This document shows positions 11,059 through 21,984 of a stretch of 64,000 nt of DNA, in pieces. A program made the position numbers and the translations under genes. Source of the DNA: Cristatella mucedo (Eukaryota; Bryozoa; Phylactolaemata; Cristatellidae). The first letter of the stretch is position 1; every line of letters begins with the position of its first letter. The stretch spans positions 1,324,501 to 1,388,500 of the forward strand of contig WPIO01000066.1 of NCBI GenBank assembly GCA_009760855.2, given 5' to 3'. Below the pieces are notes generated by a model, which ran no database searches, had not been told where the DNA came from, and saw nothing but the letters and a program-made list of their open reading frames with translations.

Positions 11059-11979
11059 CTATAGGCCGTCTGGGCGGGGGCGCATGGGGCGCTTTGTCAG
11101 AGGTGCAATCTCGTCGAGCGTGTCAGCTAGTGTCGTGTTGTAGCTATCTACCAATGATGACAGATCGGAGGGAGGATTGAGCAGCAGAGGTGAAGCAGAT
11201 ATTCTCGAACGGACAGCATCCATGTCAAGGGTCTTGAGGTTTCGCGATTCACAGGTTATTTTAGAGGAGGATTTGGGCACACACTGTAGATTGAATGAGA
11301 TCTGCATGTGGTCAGATAAGCAGGATTTGGTAATAATTGGTGATGAAAAAGTGCAGTTATATGAGAAAATCTGGTCGAGTGTGTGACCCTTGATGTGGGT
11401 AGGGCCATGCACATGAGCCACAAGAGACAATGACTCAGTCAATGCACAAAATTCGGTGCTGAAAGCGTCAGATAAGTTATCAAAGTGAGCATTGAAATCA
11501 CCCATTACGAGGAAGGATCGATTTCTTGCACACAGATTCGAAATGAGATCTAAGAAATCTGAGATAAAGGAGGATTTGGTTCCTGGTGGGCAATAGACTA
11601 CTGCCACTATAGGTAGCTTGTTTTTGGGTGAGACCAAGACAATTGATTCAAAAGACTGCTTCGAGGGTACGGCAAATGGCTTGAAGTTGAATTTCGAGTG
11701 CACGACAATAGCAACTCCACCTCCAGTTTTGATTGATCTAGGGGTGGGAAAGAACGAGAAACCAGATGGAGTTGCGTCTTTAATTGTCGGACAGTTTATC
11801 GATTTCAGCCAAGTTTCAGTTAGGGCGAGCAGGTCGATACCATTTTCAGAAATAAGGTCACTTATTACTAGAGGTTTATTGCACACTGAGCGAGGATTCC
11901 AAAGGCAAGCATTAAGTCTGGCCGATGGGGTACAACAGGCTTGATGACCACGAAGTTTGAGGAATTTACACTGACGCAT
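11059..11979 (-). pseudogene. LINE-A apurinic-type endonuclease domain
   Basis: This is the target-nicking endonuclease of LINE-A, of the APE/exonuclease III type. Visible motifs are NACLWNPRS with the conserved Asn (residues about 23-31), LTETWL with the catalytic Glu (about 53-58), VVYCPPGT (about 127-134), GDFN with the catalytic Asp and Asn (160-163), LDQIFS (201-206) and the terminal SDH (222-224). All key residues appear intact in this copy. The frame ends at a TAG that replaces Trp in the linker to the reverse transcriptase, so the full polyprotein is not made. Confidence 0.9.
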
Positions 11980-12500
11980 GTGGGGGATGGTGCTGAGCGG
12001 TTCGAGACAATGCTAGGAATACCGAACGAGCTGGTACTCAGCTTGCAGGTTCCGCCCAACGAGCAGCGTCTGAGCTGGCGTTACCAGCCACAGCTGCAGC
12101 TACGGCTACGGGTGCTTTTCTTTTGTTAATGCATAGTTCATGAATCTTAGCAACAACATTAATATCTAGGAATGCATTTGATATGCGATGACTAAGCGAT
12201 AACAGCTGCTGACGATCGTAACTAACAAGCAGGTTACTAGCCGCCGGCAAAGCTAAGGCAGCAGCCAGTGTGGGAGACCCAGCAGCCCAAAGCGATAAGC
12301 GTTTAGATGTCCATAGGCACGTAATTTCTTACGCGCTACGGTCAAATAACAATCAGAATAACTTTAAACAGGTCTTAGCTGTATCGTTTCCGTATACGAT
12401 GTTCGCAAGAACTTTGGTTTTCAGAAGAATTCTGCAACGAACAAGAATGCACGTTAGAGAGCTCTATGTCAGGAGGCGAGAAAGTGAGTTGGCAACTGAG

Positions 12501-13099
12501 TGGTGAAGTAGCAAATAAACCACCTGGTGATAAGGAGCATTCCACTGCTTTCACTTATTAAAATGAGCAGGCCAACTTCAGCTTACCCTAAGAGATGAAA
12601 ACTTGTTGATCAGTTCGTTGATGGCTTCATCTTTCAAAAATACTGCTTTGAATTGTTTTGTAACCATCTCAATAATGTGACTACTATTAATAAAGTAAAC
12701 TAATTCAGATCAGTGTATCCAATGAAAAATGATCCCATCACGTCACTTTATTTATAAGACCCTTTTGAGGCTGATCTTAGGCATGCCCGACTGTGTGATC
12801 CATTCAAAGCGAAGCTTTGTAGGACACTGTACTTACAGGAGGTAATGGCTGAGCTTTGCCAAAATAAGCAGCCAACCTATCGCAGTACGAATAAGCAGTA
12901 TAATTCAGTAAAATTGCATCCGCAAAAAAGACAATAGTAATTTGGGAAACATCTCGACTAGTTCAATAAGGAAGACGAGCTAAGAACTAATTAAGGCTTT
13001 GTCCGTGATCTGAGAATCAGCTCCTTTGGAGTTTTAGCATTTTGTGGAACCTCTCTTCATGTTCTCTCTCAGGCTTCGTTTTGTATCAGTCAAGCTTAG
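12501..13099. other. No recognised feature
   Basis: Unassigned sequence on the 5' side of the large LINE-A copy. The true 5' end of that element may extend a little into it. Confidence 0.35.
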
Positions 13100-13240
13100 T
13101 TATTTCCTGGCCATTTCTAACTCTAGGGCCCAATTTAAAGCTTGTCTTTGGAGTCCTCGCTCAATTTGCAATGAATTGCTAAACAAGAGTGACCTTGTAT
13201 TGCAGAAAGGCCTCAAACGGCTAGCCTTGAATGATTCCTG
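13100..13240 (+). mobile_element. LINE-A endonuclease fragment
   Basis: A plus-strand frame (13044-13283) contains FKACLWSPRSICNELLN, which matches the start of the LINE-A endonuclease (NACLWNPRSVCNKPL). The match fades after LALN. Only this short 5' piece remains, opposite in direction to the near full-length copy. Confidence 0.7.
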
Positions 13241-13307
13241 CGATAGGAGAACTAGGATATTGCATTGGAACTTATTACAATGAAATAGTTTAGCTTCCTA
13301 AGAAAGA

Positions 13308-13425
13308 ACTTATTCTTCATTCAGGCACTTAGCATATGCTTCTGGGTTTGAGCCTGACTTCTGCCTTGACCTTGGTCGGGCCAGCAGCTTAACCACTGGG
13401 CCAACCAACGGCACCCTTTGCTATT
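13308..13425 (-). mobile_element. SINE-2 copy (monomeric, old)
   Basis: On the minus strand the sequence has a tRNA-like A-box area (GGTTGGCCCAGTGGTTAAGC), a B-box region (CAGGCTCAAACCC) and then a degenerate form of the LINE-A-like tail (GCCTGAATGAAGAATAAG). It aligns by eye with one head unit and the tail of the SINE-2 at 35130-35333. Confidence 0.55.
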
Positions 13426-14822
13426 GCAAGATCCTAAACATGAGCAAACTATTTGAGTCGAACAAACACAGTTTTGGACTAGCCAAATATTTCATGATGG
13501 TCGATACATTATTTAATCTTATAGCAGCTGTAGTCTGTCAATGCGAATTTCCGTCAGATGAAATCAATATAGATCTGTCAAACGTGAATTTTTCATTGAA
13601 GAGCTCAAAAAATACAACCATTGGCAATTAAGGCAAGCAAAGGAGATTCGGAGGATCGCAACCTTGAAACGATCGAAACCTTGAAAAGCATTGTCCTCAA
13701 AGCAATTATAGGATAGCTGCTGATTTAAACGACAGCCCATGCCAGTAACTGCTGGAGCTATAGTCAAGCCAGGACTACAGCAATGACAGCAACCCAGCAC
13801 ACAACTCAGTTAGAACCGCTTGGTATGAAATAATCATTACCTGTGCAGGGTGATTCATGAATATTTTTAACCACTTTAGTCTCATCCGTGTTATTTTAAG
13901 CAGAAAGGGTTCGAGTATTTCCTGGAAAACGTGGCCATTGAAAAGTCGCTGCAGGGTTATTTGTGAGCCGACATTTAATAGACGGAATTCAATACTCTGT
14001 TAGTTGCTGATTAAATGAATGCTGGGAATGAAGAATAAGTTTAGCTTTTCCAGCCCGACTGCAACCAAGCTGGGCTGCTATATTTTTTTAATACAGACAG
14101 GTTCTGGCCCTTGCCAGTCAGACAGCACCACACGTAGTAATCGATTTTGACCTGTGCACTGACCACTGGCATCATTTCACGTTTCTTGGTCACAGTGAGC
14201 TGGCTGAGCTCAGCGAATGCTGTGCTGCAGTGCATTGGCCATAGCATATTTAGGGCAGCGATCAACCCCTCAAACTCCTTCAGATTAATTTTTTGGAGGG
14301 AATTGAATTGCTAGTTAGCAACGAAATAATTTGACGGTAAAATTCTGCAGGGAAAAGTACTCATAATTATCCCTAACTTTTTTACATATTTTTCTGAATA
14401 TAATCGTCATCTTTGAAATTTTTACCAGGCTACCGACGTTCTCATATACAGCCACGCGTAAACGGTGCATTTACAGCTGGCTTAATGCCTATAAGGAGAT
14501 TTCGGGATAGGTGAAGCCGATTAAAAAGCTGACCTGCTAACCTGCTTGTACCCGAGGCGACGATCATCTAGGGGTCTGGAATACAATTTTCACTTTACAC
14601 TGAGGCACAGCAAGCAAGCTATTATGCGAATGGCGGAAAAACAGTACCCGATTTTTATTGTTCGTTACGTGATGGTTGAGTGCTAATTAAACGAACGGAA
14701 GAAACAGGGTGATTCTCAGTAACCCACCGAAGAAAACTCACCTGTAGGCATGGAAACGTCACACCTTGCGATCAGCTGCCCTGTTTGAGGAAGCCATTCC
14801 CAGTACAGCTTTTTAAAATGTA
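13426..14822. other. No recognised feature
   Basis: Mixed-composition intergenic sequence. Short open frames (for example 13564-13800 and 14041-14265, minus) show no domain and are not called. Confidence 0.4.
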
Positions 14823-14847
14823 ACATATATATATATATATATATATA
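14823..14847. repeat. (TA)n microsatellite
   Basis: An uninterrupted TA run directly next to the 3' end of the LINE-D fragment at 14849-14966. Confidence 0.95.
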
Positions 14848-14848
14848 G

Positions 14849-14966
14849 CTATTGCATTAGCATTACATTTGGTTTTACATTAGCCCGGAGGAGCCCTGCC
14901 CTGTGGGGTCGCAGGGGGTTCTAGTGATTCTCGGCTCATAAGCATGGACCACGTGGCTTCCGACCC
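14849..14966 (-). mobile_element. LINE-D 3' end, short copy
   Basis: About 118 bases almost identical to 15593-15712. The shared block includes, on the plus strand, AGCCCGGAGGAGCCCTGCC and CGGCTCATAAGCATGGACC. In the longer copy this block follows the restriction-like endonuclease frame, so it is the element's C-terminus or 3' UTR read on the minus strand. The 3' end abuts the (TA)n run, and the 5' truncation point abuts a LINE-B fragment running the other way. Confidence 0.75.
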
Positions 14967-15340
14967 GGATAAATTAGCTGTCCCATTCCTCCGCTTAAAG
15001 ACAATTGGCGACAGAGGCTTTAGCTCTGCAGGTCCTAGACTGTGGAACTCTCTTCCACAATTCTTACGCAACCACAACTACTCTCTAACTGCTGACTATG
15101 GCACATCTTTTTCAGCGGTCCTGAACTGCTACTTCTATGCTACTCACTACCTCAACTGCTCTCCTGACTGTACTATGCTTCCCAATTTCTCTTTGTTGCG
15201 TGCAACGAAGTCTCAGGGCTACCGAATGCGTACCGAAAGCCGCTTAGGCTGTGAGTGTGCTATACAAAACTCTCCTGCGTAACACCCACGTAGTCTTTAT
15301 GACTTTGTGGAGATACAGGCTGAGATACATTACATTACAT
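14967..15340 (+). mobile_element. LINE-B 3' fragment
   Basis: Plus-strand LINE-B remnant. Its frame (within 14944-15282) decodes LWNSLPQFLRN, TADYGTSFSAV and LRATKSQGYRM, the family's RT C-terminus. After the stop the 3' end reads TTTATGACTTTGTGGAG and finishes with ATACATTACATTACAT, the LINE-B tail. It joins head to head with the LINE-D fragment at 14966/14967. Confidence 0.9.
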
Positions 15341-15530
15341 AACAAAACGTGGACAATTAGATTACCTCTATTGGTCATTTTGGTTTGGATACTGTAAAAT
15401 CACGGGTGTGCACTGCTGTGTTAGCGTTACAGCCTACAGGTTGATGTAAAGCAGTGAAAAAAAACAAAAGCTCAATTTGCATATAGACCTACAGACCTAC
15501 CGCGGCATCACATAAGCACTTAATGAGGCA

Positions 15531-15550
15531 TATATATATATATATATATA

Positions 15551-15589
<39 letters not shown>
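15531..15589. repeat. (TA)n microsatellite
   Basis: A nearly pure TA run broken by one CTATA, directly next to the 3' end of the longer LINE-D copy. Confidence 0.95.
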
Positions 15590-15591
<2 letters not shown>

Positions 15592-16330
15592 AATTAGCAT
15601 TACATTTGGCATTACATTAGCCCGGAGGAGCCCTGCCCTGTGGTGTGGCAGGGGCTACTCGCGATTTCCGGCTCATAAGCATGGACCAAGTGGCTTCCGA
15701 CCCTGATAAGGTGACCGAGATGCACAGTTGCCACCATGCCGTCCAACATGAACGCGCCAGGCAGGCATCATTATCTCGCAAGCATCCACGCACGGCACAT
15801 ACCACGAAGGGCTTCACCACTACCGTCTGGTAGCCAGCAGTCAGAAAAAACTGACATATGGCCTCATACTTATCGACCTTTCCTGGGCCGCCACCACCAG
15901 CGCGTCCTCGCTGCCATCAAACATCACTGTTACGTCGACTATTGCCTTGTCTGTGCCATTTTCGACGAACAGGGCCGGCTTGAGAGCCGGACCCCGATTC
16001 GCGGAAAGGCGCGACCTGCCGAGAGGCACGAGAGTGCGGTGGCCGGAAAAGCCCGGATTCGGCGACCCAGAACCCGGTTGTGGCAAGTCGCTATTGCATG
16101 CAGCATCGGCCGGCAGTAGCTTAGGACTCGGGAGATGGTCTCGGCCCCAATGCGGCAAAGGTGGCAGTTCATGGCTGCTCCATGGGGGGGTTGCAGTATG
16201 ACAGTGGCTCCGGAGGTGGCTCTTCCAGTGGGAGTCTCACGGAGACGCAGTGGGCAGGCGCACTTGAGCAATACACGTGACACTCCTTTATTGCTCTCAA
16301 CGGGCACATGCACGTGAGCCAAGGCGTTTC
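15590..16330 (-). mobile_element. LINE-D copy with restriction-like endonuclease
   Basis: A GC-rich minus-strand segment encodes the C-terminus typical of R2/R4/NeSL-type LINEs. Frame 15939-16322 gives the zinc knuckle CHLCRIGAETISRVLSYC, where the expected His appears as Arg, then HNRVL. A shifted frame (15841-16158) gives KPALFVENGTDKAIVDVTVM, the restriction-like nuclease core: the PD dyad has become PA, while the later VD is kept. A third frame gives KYEAICQFFLTAGYQ and VVVKPFVV. Frameshifts and lost catalytic residues show it is dead. The 5' end is truncated near 16330. Confidence 0.72.
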
Positions 16331-17104
16331 AGCAGCTTAACTATTGGCCACAGGAGATGCATGTTTAGTGTCAGGCGCTTCGCTAATTACAACAGCAGAA
16401 GCTGCAGGTGCACACTACATAAGTCAAGAGTGAGCAGGTGTACAGTGGCTAAGCTCCCACATTAAAAGACCGATTAAGGTAAGCTTAACTGCTATTCTAC
16501 GACAATGCAGAAGTCGTTTCTGGCCTCTTGTCAAGTGTCTAAAAGAGAATACCATAAAATAATTAGAAGACAATTTTGTAAGCTGTGATAACCACAGCTT
16601 GAACCTGAGAAGAGTTCATTCTGAAAGCCAAGATTACTTTGTCCCTAACTCTTTCTGGAAGAATAGAGTGCAGCTACTTATTCATTTTTAAGATCAAATC
16701 TGAGGTGGGAAGACCTAAAAAAAAAGTCTTAGACATCACTGTCAAACGTGATTCTGCAACAAAGTAGAGTGCAGGAGTAAAAGCTGCTAAAGGTATCAAT
16801 GATGGAATGACTTGCATGTTAGGTATTTTGGAGCAACAGTCCAAGGACACAATCGGAAAACTTGAAACGAGAATGGTGAATCTTCAAGTCTTCTACGTTG
16901 TATTTTGAACTTCAAACTTTGGACTGTGCTTCCATTTCATTAGATATCTTACGGAAGATTGATCGCTCGCAGAAAATACTTTAGCATCTGAAGATGAACT
17001 TCAAAGATGCCCCTCGTGACCTCCAGTCTCCTGAGATTGAGTTGTTAAAACTTTTAAAAGACCCGTGACACAAATTATTAATAGGTGAAGACGTGGATGA
17101 AACA
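16331..17104. other. Unassigned, possibly decayed coding sequence
   Basis: The part from about 16620 to 17100 has coding-like triplets (for example ILEQQSKDTIGKLETRM near 16825-16880) interrupted by stops. This resembles a coiled-coil segment, perhaps a LINE ORF1 remnant, and is followed directly by a LINE-A fragment. No firm assignment. Confidence 0.25.
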
Positions 17105-17458
17105 AAGCCTGGAACTCCCTCCCGACCTGCGTCGGAACATCCCCTGACCTGACCACATTTAAAAGGAACTTAAAAACACACCTATTTAGGACAGCATTTA
17201 GTGGGTCCCTGTGATTCGTCCTTAATAATATTGTCCTTCACGTGCTTATGCATGCTGGCACTGTGCATGCTGCCACTAACCACATTTGCATGCTGACCCT
17301 GTGCATGTTACCCCTAACCATGTTATCATTTTGTTTAGTTTTCAAGTATGATTTTACTTACCATTCAATTGCATTTCCCTTTGCAGCAAATGTAAAGCGC
17401 TTAGAAAGAGATTAGGTTCTCTGAGGGCGCTTTATCAAGTACATTATTATCATTATTA
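17105..17458 (+). mobile_element. LINE-A 3' fragment
   Basis: A well-preserved end of LINE-A. The C-terminal codons AWNSLPTCVGTSPDLTTF are readable, followed by the AFSGSL stop and 3' UTR. The hairpin is perfect at its base: AAAGCGC (17394-17400) pairs with GCGCTTT (17427-17433). An ATT-rich tail ends the copy. Confidence 0.92.
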
Positions 17459-17727
17459 AACAGAGCTATACTAGGGAATTCGAGACAGCAAAATGCTTTT
17501 AGCCAAAGTTCCCGCTTTGGCACTAAAGTAAACACTAGAACTTGCATAACTTGTTGTCTGTTATGGCTATGATGGGTTTTCTAATTTGAAGTGTTGCCTC
17601 GTAAGTTAATAATACCCATAGCTATATCAGTCGCACCGTTGTGAACGTTCTTTTAACCTGCTGAAGCTGATCTTATGTTATCTGAGAGCATCAATGCTGT
17701 AAGATTGGTTCTTGGAATGGGCGTGGT

Positions 17728-17855
17728 AAAGCATAGAGAACGAAATACTAGAAAATATTGAATTTGTTTGCTAAAGCATAGAGAACAAAATACTAGAAAA
17801 CTTTGTATTGTCTGTTGAAGAATATAGAACGAAATACTAGAAAATATTGATTTTC
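17728..17855. repeat. 45-bp tandem repeat, three units
   Basis: Three imperfect units spaced 45, then 44 bases apart, each with GAACRAAATACTAGAAAA (from 17738, 17783 and 17827). No coding or regulatory role is visible. Confidence 0.8.
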
Positions 17856-18476
17856 AAACCATAGCAGACACGTTTGCCACGTTCAAGGCAACAACAATTT
17901 ACCTGTGTTAGGGCTTTGTTACCTGCCTTGTATCTATTCTACAGCTAATAACACTTATTTGAATCGATTTGCCTTCTAGCGTGTTTTTTAGCATCTCTTC
18001 TGTGATGGAGCTATTTTTCAGCCATTTCTTACTAGAGGAGGGGGAGCCGTTTTTGTAGCAGTATCCACTTGCGCCGAAAGTTCACACTATGTCTCTGGTT
18101 AGCTACGGCACAGCTTAACTAAAAAACCAGCGAGAAAGTTGAATATATCAAATTTTCTTACTGCTTGCCCATATGCTTAGTAGAACGGTGCTACCAGTAC
18201 AAAAGCAACGTCATAGACTCGAGTCCAATTGCAGGAGACTCTACTTTGTTGGCACATCGATCTTTATAAATATTAACACAGAAATTATGGTTACTCTAGA
18301 AAAAAGCTGGTTTTTAATAGCTGATCGATTGTTTCAAAAGTCATTATAATGGAGAGTGTACCAATAGTAATATTATTAATAGTTAGTTTTAGTAGCACTG
18401 ATGGAAAGATTAATTGCTCCTTAGGCACTTTAAGAATAAATGCTAGAAGATCATTGATATAAATAAATTAACAGAT

Positions 18477-18645
18477 AGCTGATTTAGCAGCCTCTTTTTT
18501 GTATAGCGACAGAAGAGCCTTGACGGCTATCACCACCGCTTGCAGCGTCGATAAAGGATCGCCCACCACAGGATTCGAACGCACGACTTCGGCGCCCAGA
18601 TCGTTAAAAGCAACTTACTTACCCAGTGAGCCATTATGGATCACC
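18477..18645 (-). mobile_element. SINE-1 copy
   Basis: A tRNA-derived SINE read on the minus strand. The head has the A-box side (GAGCCATTATGG reversed) and a B-box matching TTCGAATCC (plus strand GGATTCGAAC at 18571-18580). The body ends with the GGCTCTTCTGTCGC and AAAAGAGGCTG blocks, read in reverse here. About 170 bases, shared with four other copies. A short open frame across it is an artefact. Confidence 0.85.
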
Positions 18646-20094
18646 GATCGATTTCTTAACACTCAATGCATCATGATTACAATAAAATGCTCGGCAATCC
18701 AAAATCGGTCACTCTTCGCGTTCGAAAACATACTAATGCACACTAGAAGCTCCTTAGGGCTCATGGTGTGTAGGATTTTGTCTTGAACTGATTTGAGCAG
18801 TCGATATTCATGCTATAAGTCAAATATCTATTGTCATTACACAGCAAAAGTAACAAGTTCAGAATATAATTAAGTTTTACTGGGCCTATAGTTCTTAGCA
18901 AGTTACCTTTTATTTACTTTTTGGATTTAGTTTTCATAAATTCCTACTCTACTCTAGATTATGTCGTGCCTGCTGTGCCTTGTCGGTTCGTGCTTACTGA
19001 AGCGTTTTGAATGTGTAAATAATGCAGTCATCAACGTACGTACAGAGATTGTCATGCAATATATTCTGAAAAGAAATAATTTATGTTTCTACGCTGCAGT
19101 CGTATATGCAGCAAGGGAAACTACAGGAGTGAACGAGTGAAGCAAGCTGTGTGATTGAAATTCTTACTTCCACTGGCTGTCTGCCTAATGACTGGCCCCC
19201 CAATTCCGGTGCTGGCAAATGAGTTAAGCTTGAAGTAATAGTTTTAGGACTGAGCCATAAAAAACAATGTATTGATACTTGCTCTTTTTCAGAATCTTTC
19301 AACATAGACATTGCTTCGACTTAGGGAATTTAGTAGCACTACTAATGTTGCAAGTGGTATTCTTTTTACGTTCTCGCACCAGCATTGCTTGTTAAATTTA
19401 ACCATAGGCACATCACAGACAAATTAAAGATCAATCATTATTAGAAACAAACGCTACGAGAGACCGAACTATTTGAACGAGAGTACATGGATACATACTA
19501 CACTTATAGCCAACTAGCTGCTGAAAAATATTTTGATTTTGTAGTCAATGTATTCTACGTATTTAGCTGTTTGGTTAAAGCAAAGCAATTGAAAAAAATA
19601 TAGAAAAGCTCTTCAAAGAAACACGTAACTATCTTTTGGGACAGTGCAATCGGTAGTTTTGTATTAAGCCTCACGATAACACTCGACGACAATAGATTTG
19701 GATATCTTCGTTACGTTTTCTCTAGATTCATCTGCTGATGCAAGGGGTATGGATGATCTTAATGACTTATATCTTACGATGGTCGCAATCTGAAGGTAAA
19801 TTTTTTTAAAAGGCAATGGATGTTACGGAGAGACTGTATTTATTTAGAATTACCTTATAGCAAGCATAGTAGGTCGTGTGCATGCTTTAAGCACACAAAA
19901 TATAGCAAGCACAGTGTTCCGCCATCAGATTGAAGCAATATGAAACAGTAGAATAGGGCTTTCATCAATGTCTATGGTTTTCCACATGCTCTGTGCTTAA
20001 TGTTTCTCTGCAAAGAATGATGTTCTTCACTTGGTACGCTTTTTAACCTAAACTGATTCATAGTAGCAAAGCCGTGGTCGACACAGACTATTAT
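18646..20094. other. No recognised feature
   Basis: AT-rich sequence. A minus-strand frame at 19081-19311 has no recognisable domain and is not called. Confidence 0.4.
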
Positions 20095-20188
20095 CCACAT
20101 ATATCCATATCCACATATATCCATATCCACATATATCCATATCCACATATATCCATATCCACAGATATCCATATCCACATATCCACAG
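20095..20188. repeat. 16-bp minisatellite
   Basis: About six copies of a 16-base unit, CCACATATATCCATAT, with the last units slightly altered. A minus-strand open frame over it (rich in G-Y-M-D-I) only reflects the repeat. Confidence 0.92.
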
Positions 20189-20344
20189 ACCTTATCGGAG
20201 TGCTTGAACAAATGCACTAAAATCCTTGACCCACTGAGATCCACTAATTACACGCTTATTCCTGCAATGTAAATTGTTTTGGCAACACAGTAGCAAGATA
20301 TATATGTCTTTCATTCAGTCACTTAACAAAATCTAATTACAATA

Positions 20345-20512
20345 CTGCCTAATTTGTCGCTCACTTTTGGGTCACTTCATTTTTTGGCTCCAGCCTATCT
20401 CACAGATCTACTCCCCAAGGCCAAGCATCTTAACACCCACTTTTCGGAATCCAACCGTTTACCTATACCTAGCACAAACTTCAAATCCTTTGGAGACCGT
20501 GCATTTAGCTTG
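20345..20512 (+). mobile_element. LINE-A fragment, part 1
   Basis: Matches the RT C-terminal portion (FGSLHFLAPAYLTDLLP). It stops abruptly after the FGDRAFS codons, and the next LINE-A piece restarts farther upstream in the element. So this is either a second copy or a tandem rearrangement. Confidence 0.75.
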
Positions 20513-20517
20513 CATGC

Positions 20518-21205
20518 GTGTCATGATTGTAGGTGTCATGATTCAAAATGATCTTTCATTGGACAACCACAGCAGCTTCGCAGACAAGTCTGCATAATTT
20601 CAGCCACATAACATTGAAGAAATTCGGGCTAGTTTAGACACGGATAAAAAATCTAAGTTGGTCTATGCATTTGTGACATCTTGACCTGACTTCCGTAAAC
20701 CACCACTTGCTGGCATACCGGCCTGTTCACTAAAGCGCATACAGCTATTACATAACACTCCAACTAGCTTTGTCTGTCTTAAAAATCGCAGTTGCCACAA
20801 TGCACCACTTCAATCAAACCTGCGCTGGCTCCCAGTGAAGCAGAGCATTGACTTTAAGTTTCGTCATGTATTTTAATGTCCTTTAATTTTTGGCTCCATC
20901 CTACCTATCAGATCTACTCTCCCACTAGGCAAAGCATCGTAACCTCAGTCTTTATGAATCTAAGTGTTTACCCCTACCTCGAGCAAATCTTAGATATTTT
21001 TTAGACCGTGCCTTCCGTTCGTACTCTCTCAAAGCCTGGAACTCACTCAGGACTTGATCACGACATCTCCTGACTTGACCACATTTAGAATAACACAAGC
21101 ACATCTATTTATCAAAGAATTTAGTAGGCCCCCGTGAATCGTCCTTCATGTGTATGTAAAGGCTGACACTGTGCATCCTGCACTAACCAAACTTGGATGC
21201 TGGTC
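20518..21205 (+). mobile_element. LINE-A fragment, part 2
   Basis: Starts at the NDLSLDNHSS codons of the RT thumb and runs through a highly mutated C-terminus to the 3' UTR (GCTGACACTGTGCAT near 21161). The terminal hairpin is not seen. Many stops mark an old copy. Confidence 0.75.
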
Positions 21206-21984
21206 CTAGATGAAAGGCATTGTTACCATCACTATGATTAAGGGATTGGAACTACAGATGCGGTTGGTACAATTATTAGCCTTGTTTGGAGTAGTTCAGA
21301 AAGGTAGCCGAAGCAAGACAATACAGGGACCGTAAACATAGAGAAAGAACCTGGTAGTCAATATGCTGCTTGATTATAAGATGCTTTAGGACTTAGGGAA
21401 GTTGTCGTGATTGCTCATGTTTATTCTCAAGGAAGCAGCGAGTTACATAAGTGCTGGGTTTGCGCTAGCGTTTAAAAGTGCTTGCTCTATTGATAGGCAG
21501 TACATAATAAGATGATAAATTATTATTAAAGCTTTAGATACAACTATACTGGTCAATGTGACATTTCTTGAATCAATTGAATCATTTGAATGTACCTATA
21601 GTTAGTTTGAATGAATAAACCTTAATTTTGATTTAATCTGTTGCAGAAATTTGCTATACCGTCGACATAGAATAGCAGCCACCTTAACAAGTGATGGTTG
21701 CACTGATAGGTCGATTTTAAAATTTACTCGCTCCGTCATTCAAACGGCAATTAAAGTAAATTCTAAACTAAACCACTGGTTCTATTGTAGGGGTTGACCA
21801 AGTGCCTAGTGATTTTGTTGCACTATTATGAGATCCTCACTCTTGTTATGGACAAATAATATACTCGACTTTTGTGGGTCGTTAGAAACAGTGCATTCAT
21901 TGGCAATGTTATTTCGCGAACTAAATATTCAAAAAAGCCCTCGTGCATTTTGAGCGCCTAGCTCTTTTTGATGACATAAGTGCT
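21206..21984. other. No recognised feature
   Basis: Its right part may contain decayed LINE-A endonuclease sequence upstream of the next copy. Otherwise nothing supported. Confidence 0.35.

Larger units (their letters stand above)
8866..12500 (-). mobile_element. LINE-A near full-length dead copy
   Basis: The most complete L2/CR1-like element. Reading right to left it holds an N-terminal segment (frame 12038-12250, with YDRQQLLSL), an endonuclease (11059-11979), reverse transcriptase (9099-10950), a 3' UTR, the terminal hairpin and an AAT/ATT-rich tail ending at 8866. The endonuclease and the start of RT share one frame, interrupted by two stops near 11060 and 11000. There is an indel near 10250 and a nonsense codon replacing Gly near 10058 before PQGSVLGPVLF. 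So few lesions suggest a relatively recent death. The 5' limit near 12500 is uncertain. Confidence 0.92.

Noticed and set aside
19972-20244. Minus-strand frame with repeated G-Y-M-D-I peptide
   Set aside because: The frame only reflects a 16-base minisatellite. The array has no variable spacers, so it is not a CRISPR.
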